From Gaiellales bacterium (lineage in GTDB: Bacteria > Actinomycetota > Thermoleophilia > RBG-16-64-13), in contig JAAYAL010000013.1 in assembly GCA_012719395.1 (NCBI GenBank), positions 1 through 55,509 on the forward strand: a stretch of 55,509 nt of DNA, read 5' to 3'. The position numbers and the translations under genes are program-made. Positions 17,323 to 26,226 of the stretch are shown here, in pieces (the stretch's first letter is position 1; the number at the start of each line of letters is the position of its first letter). The notes beneath the pieces were generated by a model. It searched no databases. It was not told where the DNA came from and was given only the letters and a program-made list of their open reading frames with translations.

Positions 17323-20300
17323 TCACGCCGCCTCGGAATCAGCCGGGCCCAGAATGCGACCGCCGGGCGGCCCGCCGGGCTGGAGCGTGAGTATATCATT
17401 GAGCACTCGCTCCACCAGGCTCCTCTTGCCCTGGGCCGCCCCCCGATGCGTGTAAGTCAGATGCCCCGAAGCGGGGACGTACGAGTAGAGACGATCACGG
17501 ATGCGCAGCTGTTCCCGCGAGCCCTTGGGCAACTCCAGACCGGTCACGCTCACCGAGTCCGGCCGAGCCGCCACCGCATCCGCCCCCACCTGCTGCAGGA
17601 CCACCCGCGCCTCGCCCAGGAAGATGAGGTTGTCCACGGGCTCCGGCACGGAACCGAAGCGATCCTGTAGTTCGTGACGCAGCTCGGCCAACTCCCCAAG
17701 GTCCTGCGCCCCGGCGATCCGTCGATGGAGATCCACCTTGGCCGCCTCGTAGCCGATGAAATCGGTGGGCACATAGGCGCTGATGCCGATGTCCACGCGC
17801 GGGATGCGCTCCGGCCCCGCTTGCCCGCCCTGCAGCATCTCGACCGTCTCCTGCAGCATGGACAAATACATCTCGAACCCCACCGCCGCGATGTGCCCCG
17901 ACTGCTCCTGGCCCAACAGGTTGCCCGCGCCCCTGATCTCCAGGTCACGCATGGCGATCTTGAAGCCGGAGCCGAGCTCCGTGTAGTCGGAGAGGGTGGT
18001 GAGCCGAGCCATGGCCTCCTCCGTGAGCAGGGCTTCGTCCGGGTGGAAGAGGAAGGCGTGGGCCACGCGGTGGGAGCGGCCGATGCGCCCCCGGATCTGG
18101 TAGAGCTGGGCCAATCCCAGCAGATCGGCCCGCTCCACGATCAGCGTGTTGACATTGGGGATGTCGATGCCGCTCTCGATGATGGTGGTGGTGACCAGCA
18201 GGTCGTAGTTGCCGCGCAGGAAGTCGAGCATCACGTTCTCCAGCGCGTTCTCCTTCATCTGCCCGTGCGCCACGCCTATGCGCAGGTGCGGCATCATCTC
18301 ACGCAGGCGCGAGGCGGCCTTGTCGATGGTCTCCACTCGATTGTGCAGGTAGAAGGCCTGTCCGCCCCGCTCCACCTCGTGATCCACGGCGCGCTTCACT
18401 ATCTCCGGCTCGAAGGTGCCCACGTAGGTCTGGATGGGATGGCGATCGCGGGGGGGCGTCTCGATCACCGTGATGTCGCGCACCCCGGCCAGCGACATCT
18501 GCAGCGTGCGCGGGATGGGAGTGGCAGACAGGGTGAGCACGTCCACCTTGAGCTTGAGGTTGCGGAGCGCCTCCTTCTGCACCACGCCGAAGCGTTGTTC
18601 TTCGTCCACGATCACCAGGCCCAGGTCCTTGGGCTTCACGTCCTGCGACAGCAGGCGGTGCGTGCCGATGAGCACGTCGATCCTGCCCGCCTGGAACTCC
18701 TTGAGGGCGGCACGCTGCTCCTTGGCCGAGCGGAAGCGGGACACCATGTCCACCCGCACCGGGTAGTCGCTGAAGCGCTCTTTGAAGCTCACGTAGTGCT
18801 GCTGGGCCAAGATGGTGGTGGGCACCAGCATCATCACCTGCTTGCCGTCCATGACCGCCTTGAAGGCCGCCCGCAACGCCACCTCCGTCTTGCCGTAGCC
18901 CACGTCGCCGCAGATGAGGCGGTCCATGGGGTGGCCGGACTCCATATCGTCCTTCACGGCATCGATGGCCTTCAGCTGGTCCGGCGTCTCCTGGTAGGGG
19001 AATGCGGCCTCGAAACGCCGCTGCCAATCGCCGTCCTCGTTGTACGCGTAACCGGAAGCCGTCTGCCGTAGCGCGTAGAGCTGCAACAGTTCTCCGGCCA
19101 ACTCGCGCACCGCCTTGCGCACCCGGCTCTTCATCTGGTCCCAGGCTTTGCCCCCCAGCTTGGAAAGGGACGGTGGCGTGCCGTGCGCCCCCACGTAGCG
19201 GCTGACTTTGCCGATCTGATCGTGGGGGATGTAGAGCATGTCGCCGTCGCGGAAGGCGATGTCCAGGTAGTCACGCGTGATACCGGCCACGGTGTTGGTG
19301 GAGATGCCCTCGAAACGGCCGATGCCGTGGTCCTCGTGCACCACGAAATCGCCGCGGCGCAGGTCACGGAAGGAGGTGAGCTCCGCCCCCACCACCAGGC
19401 GCCGCTCGGCCGACGCCTTGCGCCGCTTGGGGAAGAGTTGGTTGTCCGTGAGCAGAGCCAGCCTGAGATCAGGGACAATGAAGTGCCTGCGCAGCGCCAC
19501 CGGGAGGTAGGTGATGCCCGGCTTCTCCGGGACCTCCAAGCCGTCCCCCATGCGCCCACCGGTGCGGGTGAGCACGTACCGGCAGCGCTCCGCCTCCGAG
19601 CGCAGCTCGAAGGCCACCGCCACCCGGTAGCCCTCGCTCACCAGCCGCCTCAACGCCTCCTCCGCCTCCGGCAGGTTGGTGACGGCCAGATCCCCGGTAC
19701 TGCCGCGCACCTGGAAGGGAATCTCACCTCCGCCACCCAATAGATCAGCTCCGCGGCGCGCGCTGATCTCCCGGTGGGCTTCCTCCCAGCCGGAGTACAG
19801 CGCCCGGAGTGGGTCATTCGGCCCGTACACGTCATCCAGCCCGGCCAGGCAAACCTGCGCCGCGGCAGCCGTGCGCGCCGGTTCCAGGACCACCACCAGC
19901 GCCTCCGGCGGCATGAAACGCCAGAGCGCCCTCGCGTCGACTCCACCGTCTTCCAGCGCGGGCCAGAAGACCGCCGTCTGCCGGTCTCCCAGCGAGCGCT
20001 GGGTGTACACGGAGAAGGCGCGCAGGCTCTCCACTTCATCGCCCCAAAACTCGATACGCAGCGGATGTCTCTCCGTGGTGGGGAAGACATCGATCAGTCC
20101 ACCGCGCACAGCCACCTGTCCCGGGTCCTCCACCTGGTCCACGCGCTGGTAGCCCATGCCCACCAACGCACGCAGCAGAGCTTCAAACTCCTGCGCCCGG
20201 CCCACATGGACCTGCAGCGGACGACCTGCCCCCGGCGTCGCCGGCTCCAGCAGCGCTGCCGGATCCACCACGATCACCGGGCCACCGGGCTCCCCGCCGG

Positions 20301-20667
20301 CCGCGGGCATATGCCCGGACGGCCCACCCTCGCCCTGCAGGGCGGTCAGGGCCCTCGACCGCCGCCCTGCCACCCGCGGCGCCACCTCCCCTTCCGACCC
20401 ATACCAGAGGTCCCGCGAGGGGAGCTGCAGGACCTCCCGCGCGGCGAGATAGAGAGAGAGTTCCCGGGTCAGCTCCTCGGCCGCCTGCTCCGACGGGGTC
20501 ACGATCACCGCCGGGCGCTCCCGCAGCCCACGGTCGGTGAGAAGTCCGGCCGTCAGCAAGGGGTGGAGAAAGGTGGGAGCCGACAGCCGGCCGCGGCCGC
20601 GAGCCGCCGCCTCCGCCAGCTCTCGGAAGTGCTCCAGCCGCTCCAGGTACGCCGTCAGATGGGCCAT
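17323..20667 (-). CDS. mfd: Transcription-repair coupling factor Mfd
   Basis: Removes stalled RNA polymerase and recruits UvrA to template-strand lesions. It is a full-length 1114-residue protein. A UvrB-like N-terminal module (QLPSRDLWYGSEGEVAPRVA, GGLIDVFPTTERHPLRIEFW) comes first. The CarD-like RNA polymerase-interaction domain begins around DFVVHEDHGIGRFEGIS. The RecG-like motor has GDVGYGKTEVALRAAF (Walker A), MMLVPTTILAQQHY, IVDEEQRFGV and SATPIPRTLQMSLAGVRD, and the helicase C domain has IESGIDIPNVNTLIVERADL and QIRGRIGRS. The TRCF domain ends the protein. Its start codon overlaps the pth stop as TGATG, implying translational coupling. Confidence 0.97.
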   Translation of the reverse strand: MAHLTAYLERLEHFRELAEAAARGRGRLSAPTFLHPLLTAGLLTDRGLRERPAVIVTPSEQAAEELTRELSLYLAAREVLQLPSRDLWYGSEGEVAPRVAGRRSRALTALQGEGGPSGHMPAAGGEPGGPVIVVDPAALLEPATPGAGRPLQVHVGRAQEFEALLRALVGMGYQRVDQVEDPGQVAVRGGLIDVFPTTERHPLRIEFWGDEVESLRAFSVYTQRSLGDRQTAVFWPALEDGGVDARALWRFMPPEALVVVLEPARTAAAAQVCLAGLDDVYGPNDPLRALYSGWEEAHREISARRGADLLGGGGEIPFQVRGSTGDLAVTNLPEAEEALRRLVSEGYRVAVAFELRSEAERCRYVLTRTGGRMGDGLEVPEKPGITYLPVALRRHFIVPDLRLALLTDNQLFPKRRKASAERRLVVGAELTSFRDLRRGDFVVHEDHGIGRFEGISTNTVAGITRDYLDIAFRDGDMLYIPHDQIGKVSRYVGAHGTPPSLSKLGGKAWDQMKSRVRKAVRELAGELLQLYALRQTASGYAYNEDGDWQRRFEAAFPYQETPDQLKAIDAVKDDMESGHPMDRLICGDVGYGKTEVALRAAFKAVMDGKQVMMLVPTTILAQQHYVSFKERFSDYPVRVDMVSRFRSAKEQRAALKEFQAGRIDVLIGTHRLLSQDVKPKDLGLVIVDEEQRFGVVQKEALRNLKLKVDVLTLSATPIPRTLQMSLAGVRDITVIETPPRDRHPIQTYVGTFEPEIVKRAVDHEVERGGQAFYLHNRVETIDKAASRLREMMPHLRIGVAHGQMKENALENVMLDFLRGNYDLLVTTTIIESGIDIPNVNTLIVERADLLGLAQLYQIRGRIGRSHRVAHAFLFHPDEALLTEEAMARLTTLSDYTELGSGFKIAMRDLEIRGAGNLLGQEQSGHIAAVGFEMYLSMLQETVEMLQGGQAGPERIPRVDIGISAYVPTDFIGYEAAKVDLHRRIAGAQDLGELAELRHELQDRFGSVPEPVDNLIFLGEARVVLQQVGADAVAARPDSVSVTGLELPKGSREQLRIRDRLYSYVPASGHLTYTHRGAAQGKRSLVERVLNDILTLQPGGPPGGRILGPADSEAA

Positions 20668-21209
20668 CAGCCTTCTTCCTCCACCCAGTCCTCAACCAGA
20701 GAGGCGGCGGTGGCGATCATTGCCTCAACCTCTGCCGCAGGCTCAGTGAACGGGCTCAAGACCCAGTCCGCCAGATCAGTCCGAGTGTCCGCCGGGCGAC
20801 CCACCCCCACGCGCACCCGCCAGAAATCTCGGCTGCCCAGCACGCGTTCCATACTGCGCAGGCCATTGTGCCCCCCCAGCCCACCGCCCTGCTTCAGGCG
20901 CACATCGCCAAAGGGGATCTCCACTTCGTCGTGGAGAGCGATGATGCGGGAAACGGGAACGCGGAAGTGGCGCGCCGTCGGGCCGATGGAATCACCGGAG
21001 AGGTTCATGTAGGTCTGGGGCATGACCATGACCACATCCCGACCGCAAAGCTCCGCCTGCAGCAGCAGACCGGAGAAACGGCGGGCCCAGCGTCCCCAGC
21101 CGTGACGGCGGCACAACTCCTCGGCCACCATGAAACCGGCGCTGTGGCGGTGATAACGATACTGCGCCCCCGGATTCCCCAGAGCGGCTATGAGAAGAGG
21201 GCGGCTCAC
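20667..21209 (-). CDS. pth: Peptidyl-tRNA hydrolase
   Basis: Releases tRNA from peptidyl-tRNAs that drop off the ribosome. The 180-residue protein has LIAALGNPGAQYRYHRHSAG, MPQTYMNLSGDSI, LHDEVEIPFGDVRLKQGGG and GGHNGLRSM. The conserved Asn of GNPG, the catalytic His of YRYHRH and the Asp of HDE are present, though the usual HNAGF reads HSAGF. It is slightly shorter than typical family members. The GTG start follows prs by about 40 bases, and its stop overlaps the mfd start. Confidence 0.92.
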   Translation of the reverse strand: MSRPLLIAALGNPGAQYRYHRHSAGFMVAEELCRRHGWGRWARRFSGLLLQAELCGRDVVMVMPQTYMNLSGDSIGPTARHFRVPVSRIIALHDEVEIPFGDVRLKQGGGLGGHNGLRSMERVLGSRDFWRVRVGVGRPADTRTDLADWVLSPFTEPAAEVEAMIATAASLVEDWVEEEG

Positions 21210-21247
21210 GTCAGCATCGAGCGCCGGTGGGAACCGGCCTTCCCGGG

Positions 21248-22234
21248 CTAGAAGAGCTGATTCTCGCCCTGGAAGAGCGCGCTCACCGACTCGTTCATGT
21301 AGACGTTACGGATGGTGTCCGCCAGGATCTCCGCCGTGGACAGCACCGTGAACTTGTCCCGCTGACGGTCCACCCGCAGTGGGATGGTATCCGTCACCAC
21401 CAGCTCCTTCAGCGCCGAGTCCGCCACCCGGTCGTAGGCCGGATCCGACAACACCGGATGGGTCACGGCGGTATAGACAGCCTTGGCCCCGTTCTCCATG
21501 AGCGCTTCCGCGCCGTTGCAGATGGTGCCGGCGGTATCGATGATGTCATCCACGATGATGGCCGTCTTGTCCTTCACATCGCCGATCACACCCAGCACAC
21601 GGGAAACGTTGTGGGCCGGGCGCAGCTTGCTCATCATGGCGATGGACGTGCCCAAGCGGTCCGCGAAGCGCTTGGCCAGCTTGACCGCCCCCGCATCCGG
21701 GGCCACCACCACCGTCTCGCCCAGGTCCTTCATGTGGAAGTACTCGGCCAACATGGGGACGGCCGTCATGTGGTCGCAGGGCATGTCAAAAAAGCCCTGC
21801 AACTGCCCAGCATGAAGATCCATGGTGAGAACGCGGTTGGCACCGGCAGCCTGCAGCAGGTCCGCCACCAGCTTGGCGGTGATAGGCTCGCGCGGCCGGC
21901 TCTTCTTGTCCTGGCGGGAGTAGCCGAACCAGGGCATCACCGCGGTGATGCGCCGGGCGGAGGCCAGGCGAGCGGCCTGCGTCATGATGAGCAGCTCCAT
22001 GAGGTTCTCGTTCACGGGGCGGCAGGTGGACTGCACGATGAACACGTCCGCGCCCCGGATGCTGTCCTCGAACCAGCAGTAGATCTCGCCGTCCGCAAAC
22101 GTCTTGAGCATGACCCGTCCCAATGGGAATTCGAGCTTCTCCGCGATCTTGGCGCTCAAGTCCGGATTGCCTCTCCCCGAGAACACCATGAGCGGAGACT
22201 CGACGGACCTTGTAGCCAACCTGCCAACCAGCAT
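21248..22234 (-). CDS. prs: Ribose-phosphate pyrophosphokinase
   Basis: Makes PRPP from ribose 5-phosphate and ATP for nucleotide, His and Trp synthesis. The 328-residue product shows MVFSGRGNPDLSAKIAEKL, TFADGEIYCWFEDSIRGADV, the flexible-loop and catalytic segment PWFGYSRQDKKSRPREPITA, VLTMDLHAGQLQGFFDMPCD, and the PRPP-binding loop AIIVDDIIDTAGT. The ATG chosen has GGAAAGGG upstream; a GTG six codons earlier is possible. It follows glmU almost directly, the same coupling as in many bacteria where glmU and prs share an operon. Confidence 0.95.
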   Translation of the reverse strand: MLVGRLATRSVESPLMVFSGRGNPDLSAKIAEKLEFPLGRVMLKTFADGEIYCWFEDSIRGADVFIVQSTCRPVNENLMELLIMTQAARLASARRITAVMPWFGYSRQDKKSRPREPITAKLVADLLQAAGANRVLTMDLHAGQLQGFFDMPCDHMTAVPMLAEYFHMKDLGETVVVAPDAGAVKLAKRFADRLGTSIAMMSKLRPAHNVSRVLGVIGDVKDKTAIIVDDIIDTAGTICNGAEALMENGAKAVYTAVTHPVLSDPAYDRVADSALKELVVTDTIPLRVDRQRDKFTVLSTAEILADTIRNVYMNESVSALFQGENQLF

Positions 22235-22257
22235 CTCGAATACCCTTTCCACCCGCG

Positions 22258-23274
22258 TTACGGCGCGCCTGGACCGCCCAGCCAGCTGAATGGCGGCAGT
22301 ACCGTCCCTTCCTCGACCTCAGCATTTGCTACACAGCAGTGCGGCAGCCTGCACCGCCGCCCTACGATAGCACCATCCAGTGTGGTCCCCGGCCCGATCT
22401 CCGAGCCTTCGCCCACCACCGTGCGGCCATACAGGCTGGTGCCGGTCAGGAGGGTGACGTCCGGCTCCAACTCCACCGTGGCATGAATGGACACCGTCTC
22501 CGGATTCTCCACCGTTACCCCGGCCAGCATCCACTGCCGCAACAAACGGGCTTTCATGATGGCCTCCGCCTGCGCCAGCTCCACCCGGGTGTTGACCCCC
22601 AACACGTCGGTAGGGTCCGGTGCCGCGAACGCGCCCACCACCGCACCGCGCCGCGCCAAGCCCTCGATCACATCCGTAAGATAAACCTCGCCCTGAGCGT
22701 TAGTGTGTCCCACACTGCGCAGAATCTCCAGAGTCTCCACTGCCGGAAGCACGTAGATGCCACTGTTCACCTCATCCACAGCGAGCTCGTCCGCGGAGGC
22801 ATCGCGGTGCTCCACGATGCGGCGCACCTCACCGCGGTCGTCCCTGATCACTCGGCCGTAGCCGCTGGGATCCGCCAGACGCATGGTGAGCACGGTGGCG
22901 TCGCAACCAGAGGAGGCGTGGTCCTCCGCCAACTGCCGCAGGACGTCCCCCCGCAGCAGAGGCGTGTCGCCCGCGAGCACCATGAGTGCACCGCCCCCGA
23001 TCTCCCCCGCGGCTGCCAGCACGGCGTGGCCGGTGCCCTTCTGCACCTCTTGGAGCGCCGTGCGACACGCCGGAGGCAACACCGGCCTGACCAATTCGTG
23101 GCCGCTGCCCAGTACCACCACCGTCCGCTGCGCCTCCACCTGCGCCGCCGCCCTCAGCACATGGCTGATGATAGGCAAACCGCAGACCTGGTGCAGTACC
23201 TTGGGAGCGGAGGAACGCATGCGCGTGCCCAGACCGGCTGCAAGGACAACAATAGTGGAAAGCGGAGCGTTCAC
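22258..23274 (-). CDS. glmU: GlmU-type UDP-GlcNAc pyrophosphorylase, C-terminally short
   Basis: The N-terminal uridylyltransferase is complete: VVLAAGLGTRMRSSAPKVLH, QEVQKGTGHAVLAA, LAGDTPLLRGDVLRQL, DPSGYGRVIRDDRGEVRRIV, EVNSGIYVL and EVYLTDVIEGLARRG. The left-handed beta-helix starts (VENPETVSIHATVELEPDV) but ends after about four turns at residue 338. Full GlmU has about 450 residues, and its acetyl-CoA site and catalytic His lie in the missing part. The next gene begins within tens of bases, so no frameshifted remainder is present. I infer it makes UDP-GlcNAc from GlcNAc-1-P but cannot acetylate GlcN-1-P. The GTG start follows GAGGGC. Confidence 0.9.
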   Translation of the reverse strand: MNAPLSTIVVLAAGLGTRMRSSAPKVLHQVCGLPIISHVLRAAAQVEAQRTVVVLGSGHELVRPVLPPACRTALQEVQKGTGHAVLAAAGEIGGGALMVLAGDTPLLRGDVLRQLAEDHASSGCDATVLTMRLADPSGYGRVIRDDRGEVRRIVEHRDASADELAVDEVNSGIYVLPAVETLEILRSVGHTNAQGEVYLTDVIEGLARRGAVVGAFAAPDPTDVLGVNTRVELAQAEAIMKARLLRQWMLAGVTVENPETVSIHATVELEPDVTLLTGTSLYGRTVVGEGSEIGPGTTLDGAIVGRRCRLPHCCVANAEVEEGTVLPPFSWLGGPGAP

Positions 23275-23315
23275 GCCCTCAGCGGCACCCCAGCGAAACG
23301 TGTGTGGTCGAGAGG

Positions 23316-23388
23316 CTGGGGCGGAAGGATTCGAACCTCCGGAATGACGGGACCAAAACCCGTTGCCTTACCACTTGGCTACGCCCCA
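23316..23388 (-). tRNA. tRNA-Gln (anticodon UUG)
   Basis: The minus strand gives acceptor arms TGGGGCG and CGCCCCA. The anticodon stem ACGGG/CCCGT carries loop TTTTGGT, so the anticodon is UUG. The T arm GGAGGTTCGAATCCTTC contains one G-T pair. CCA is not encoded. It lies between ispE and glmU and has its own strong promoter. Confidence 0.95.
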
Positions 23389-23426
23389 ACGAGCCCGCCG
23401 CAGAAAGCCGTTGCAGCGGTCGCGAA

Positions 23427-23456
23427 ATTATAGGTGTCGGCGTACGGTATCGTCAA
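23427..23456 (-). promoter_or_regulatory. Sigma-70-type promoter of tRNA-Gln
   Basis: On the minus strand TTGACG (23456-23451) and a perfect TATAAT (23432-23427) are separated by 18 bases. The predicted start is ~30 bases before the mature tRNA. The -35 element overlaps the last codons of ispE. This is the best canonical promoter in the window. Confidence 0.8.
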
Positions 23457-24466
23457 GGAAGCGTCCGCGCGCGCAGGCTGGTGCGGCCCAATTCCCCGGC
23501 TTCCAGATGGGCATCTCCCGCCAGGGCTGCCTTCGCGAAGACCCCAAACATGGACGGCCCCGATCCGCTCATCATAGCGGCACCGGCTCCCAGTCCCTCC
23601 AGCATGACCCTGCGGAACAGCAGGTCGGGAACCAGGCGATATGCCGACCTCTCCAAGTCATTGCTCATTAGCTGCGCCACCCGCCGGCAGGCCGTCTCCG
23701 CGGGGAGCGATCGCCCCACCCACGCCTGCTCAAGAACACGCCAATCCCCCAGCGCCCGTGCGGCCCGCTGTTGGAAGGACTCTGGCTGTTCGCTTCCCAC
23801 GATCTCGTCGTAGGCACGATACACGGCGGCGCTGGACAGCTCCTCCTCCGGGAGCACCAGAAGCAGCGGAAGAGGCGGCAGGACGATTGGCTCAAGGTCG
23901 GTGCCAATACCGGAAGCCACCTGGCACCCTCCAGCGAGGAAGAAGGGGACATCCGCGCCCAGCCCGGCGGCCAGACGTCGCTGCTCATCACCGTTGAGAG
24001 CCCGACCCCCTGCCGGCCGCACCGCCGCCGCCGCGCCGGCCAGCGCTGCCGCCGCATCCGAGCTTCCACCCCCCAACCCCGCCGCCGTGGGTATGCGCTT
24101 GATGATCTCCACCCGGCCCCGGAAAGCGCAGCCGGTCGCGGCGGCCACCGCACGCAGTGCCTGGTGGGCGAGGTTGAGCTCGGAGTCCACTCCCGGGCAG
24201 ACCACCTCCACCTCCACGGCAGCGCCGGCCTCCAGTGACGCCGCCCGCCTCTGCAGGGGAGGGCTGATCTCCACATCCACCACCAGCGTGTCGTGCAGGT
24301 CCAGTGGCGCCATCACCGACAGCACCTCGTGATAACCATCCGGCCGCCGAGGCCCCACCAGCAGCAGCAGGTTGACTTTGGCCGGAGCCGTCAGGCGCTG
24401 ACGCCAACGCAGGGGTGCGGGCGAAGACGGGAAGGAAGACGCCGAGGGTGTCTCACGCGTGGTCAC
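23453..24466 (-). CDS. ispE: 4-diphosphocytidyl-2-C-methyl-D-erythritol kinase
   Basis: ATP-dependent GHMP kinase of the MEP isoprenoid pathway. The 337-residue product has TAPAKVNLLLLVGPRRPDGYH, the phosphate-binding loop IPTAAGLGGGSSDAAAAL, ADVPFFLAGG and the C-terminal GLGAGAAMMSGSGPSMFGVF. The first ~25 residues are a poorly conserved Ser/Pro-rich extension. The GTG start overlaps the ksgA stop as GTGA, a sign of translational coupling. The ksgA-ispE order is typical of Actinobacteria. Confidence 0.95.
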   Translation of the reverse strand: MTTRETPSASSFPSSPAPLRWRQRLTAPAKVNLLLLVGPRRPDGYHEVLSVMAPLDLHDTLVVDVEISPPLQRRAASLEAGAAVEVEVVCPGVDSELNLAHQALRAVAAATGCAFRGRVEIIKRIPTAAGLGGGSSDAAAALAGAAAAVRPAGGRALNGDEQRRLAAGLGADVPFFLAGGCQVASGIGTDLEPIVLPPLPLLLVLPEEELSSAAVYRAYDEIVGSEQPESFQQRAARALGDWRVLEQAWVGRSLPAETACRRVAQLMSNDLERSAYRLVPDLLFRRVMLEGLGAGAAMMSGSGPSMFGVFAKAALAGDAHLEAGELGRTSLRARTLP

Positions 24467-25389
24467 TGCTGCTCTCCCCGCGGCGTGGCGATCCGACCAA
24501 CCATACCCGGCGGAGTGGCCGGCGGCCGCAGGCCCCGGCTGCAGAATGCCTCCGCCAGAGCCAGATAGCCGGCAGGCGACACCTGCTCCGCCCGCAGAGT
24601 GGGAGCGAGGTCCGCGTCGCGCAGCACGGCCTCAGCCTCAGCCTTAGCCAAGCCGGTGGCGGCCGACAGCGAATTGACGATCATCTTCCGCCGCGAGGCG
24701 AAGGCGGAGTCGATCACCCAGCGCACCAGCACCGGGTCCCCTGCCGGCAGACCCCGCACCTTCCGCCGCTCCAGTGTGAGCAAGATGGAATCCACTCGGG
24801 GCACCGGGTAGAAGATACGCCGCGACAAAGGCCGCATCTCCTTCACCGAGGCAAAGAGCTGAACCCAGACTGAGATCCCACCGTAGATCTTGCTGCCCGG
24901 CGCCGCCGCCAGCCGTTCCGCCACCTCCCGCTGCACCATCACCACGTAGCGGCGCACCTGAGGCAGTCGGGCAACCGCTTCGGCCAAGAAGGGAGCGGCA
25001 ATGGAGTAAGGCAGGTTGCTGGCGCAGAGCGTGGGAGCGGGCTGCAACCGTTCCAGCTCGGCCGACAGCACGTCCTGGAAATGCAGACCCAGCCGCTCTC
25101 CCTGGTCCGCAAACACCCGCAGCAGCGACTCGCGCAGAGACCGATCCACCTCGAAGCTGTGCACGTAGCCGGCCTCGGCCAGCAGCGCCTCGGTCAGGAC
25201 ACCGAGCCCAGTGCCTACCTCCAGGATGACATCGGACGGCTGCGCCTGCACGCGGTCCAGAATGAGACGGAGGATGTTGTCGTCCACCAAGAAGTTCTGC
25301 CCCAGGCTGCGACGCGGGGTCACGCCGAAACGCGCCAGCCGAGCGAGCGTGGCCTGGCGCGGCGGCCACGCGACCGGCTGGGGGCTCAC
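24463..25389 (-). CDS. rsmA: 16S rRNA dimethyladenosine transferase RsmA/KsgA
   Basis: Dimethylates two adjacent adenosines near the 3' end of 16S rRNA, a late 30S maturation step. The 308-residue protein contains FGVTPRRSLGQNFLVDDNIL, the SAM motif ILEVGTGLGVLTEALL, the catalytic NLPYSIAAPF motif, and VMVQREVAERLAAAPGSKIYG. The GTG start overlaps the tatD stop as GTGA; a longer reading from 25425 is less likely. Actinobacteria often have rpf between tatD and this gene; here it is absent. Confidence 0.95.
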   Translation of the reverse strand: MSPQPVAWPPRQATLARLARFGVTPRRSLGQNFLVDDNILRLILDRVQAQPSDVILEVGTGLGVLTEALLAEAGYVHSFEVDRSLRESLLRVFADQGERLGLHFQDVLSAELERLQPAPTLCASNLPYSIAAPFLAEAVARLPQVRRYVVMVQREVAERLAAAPGSKIYGGISVWVQLFASVKEMRPLSRRIFYPVPRVDSILLTLERRKVRGLPAGDPVLVRWVIDSAFASRRKMIVNSLSAATGLAKAEAEAVLRDADLAPTLRAEQVSPAGYLALAEAFCSRGLRPPATPPGMVGRIATPRGEQQ

Positions 25390-26216
25390 GCCGGCTCTCC
25401 GTCCCCTTCGGCACCGCTGGACCACGCCCTCAGGCGCGGGTAGGCCACCAGCACGTTGGCCCTGACCTTCTGTGCCAATTCCTCCACGGCAAGGCCACGC
25501 TCCTGCGCCACCCGTTGGTAGGTGTGCACCACCAGTGCCGGCTCGTTGGGGTGCCCACGATGGGGCTCGGGCGTCAGATAGGGAGCGTCCGTCTCCAGAA
25601 GGAGCAGATGGTCCGGCACGGCCCTCAAGGCCTTTCGCAGAGGCTCTGAGGTCTTGTAGGTAACATTGCCGGCGAAGCTCAGGTACCAGCCCAGCTCGAC
25701 GAGTTCCTGTACCCTGTCCGGCAACGAGAAACAGTGCAGCACCACCGTCAGGCCGGCAGCGTGCTCCCGCAGCAGCGGAATGCTGCGCCGGTCCGCGTCC
25801 CGCGTATGGATGACCACGGGCAACGACAGCTCCCGGGCCAACGCCATCTGCTCCACGAACACCGCTTCCTGCGCCTCCCGGGGAGCACGATTGCGGTAGA
25901 AGTCCAGACCCGTCTCCCCCACCGCCACCACCTTGGGCTCAGCCACCAACTCCCGCAGTTGCCCCACGGTACCCGCCGGCGCCTCCCCCGCTTCATGGGG
26001 ATGGATGCCGACAGTGGCGAACACCTCGGGGTGGGCCCGCGCCAGCGCAACCGCCCGGCGCGAGGAGACCACGTCCGTCCCTGACTGGATCACCCACTCC
26101 ACGCCGGCAAGCCGCGCGCGACGCAGCTGATCCGCCACAGCCGCGTCGTTGTGATCCAGGTGAGTATGACCGTCGATGAACGGCGGCGTCTTGCCGCCGC
26201 CTGGGAGATCCGGCAT
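25386..26216 (-). CDS. tatD: TatD-family metal-dependent hydrolase
   Basis: Metal-dependent nuclease/hydrolase with a TIM-barrel fold. The 276-residue product shows all the metal ligands: FIDGHTHLDH, VGETGLDFYRNRAP, VIHTRDADRRSIPLL, LHCFSLPDRVQEL and LLLETDAPYLTPEPHRG. The ATG giving MPDLPGGGK is chosen because metG ends ten bases upstream. The role in this block is general nucleic-acid or tRNA quality control by analogy only. The stop overlaps the next start. Confidence 0.93.
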   Translation of the reverse strand: MPDLPGGGKTPPFIDGHTHLDHNDAAVADQLRRARLAGVEWVIQSGTDVVSSRRAVALARAHPEVFATVGIHPHEAGEAPAGTVGQLRELVAEPKVVAVGETGLDFYRNRAPREAQEAVFVEQMALARELSLPVVIHTRDADRRSIPLLREHAAGLTVVLHCFSLPDRVQELVELGWYLSFAGNVTYKTSEPLRKALRAVPDHLLLLETDAPYLTPEPHRGHPNEPALVVHTYQRVAQERGLAVEELAQKVRANVLVAYPRLRAWSSGAEGDGEPA

Positions 26217-26226
26217 GCCCGTTGGT

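Noticed and set aside
17674-19071. 465-codon plus-strand open frame inside mfd
   Set aside because: It is antisense to conserved mfd helicase motifs and encodes a His/Gln/Leu-rich composition typical of shadow frames.
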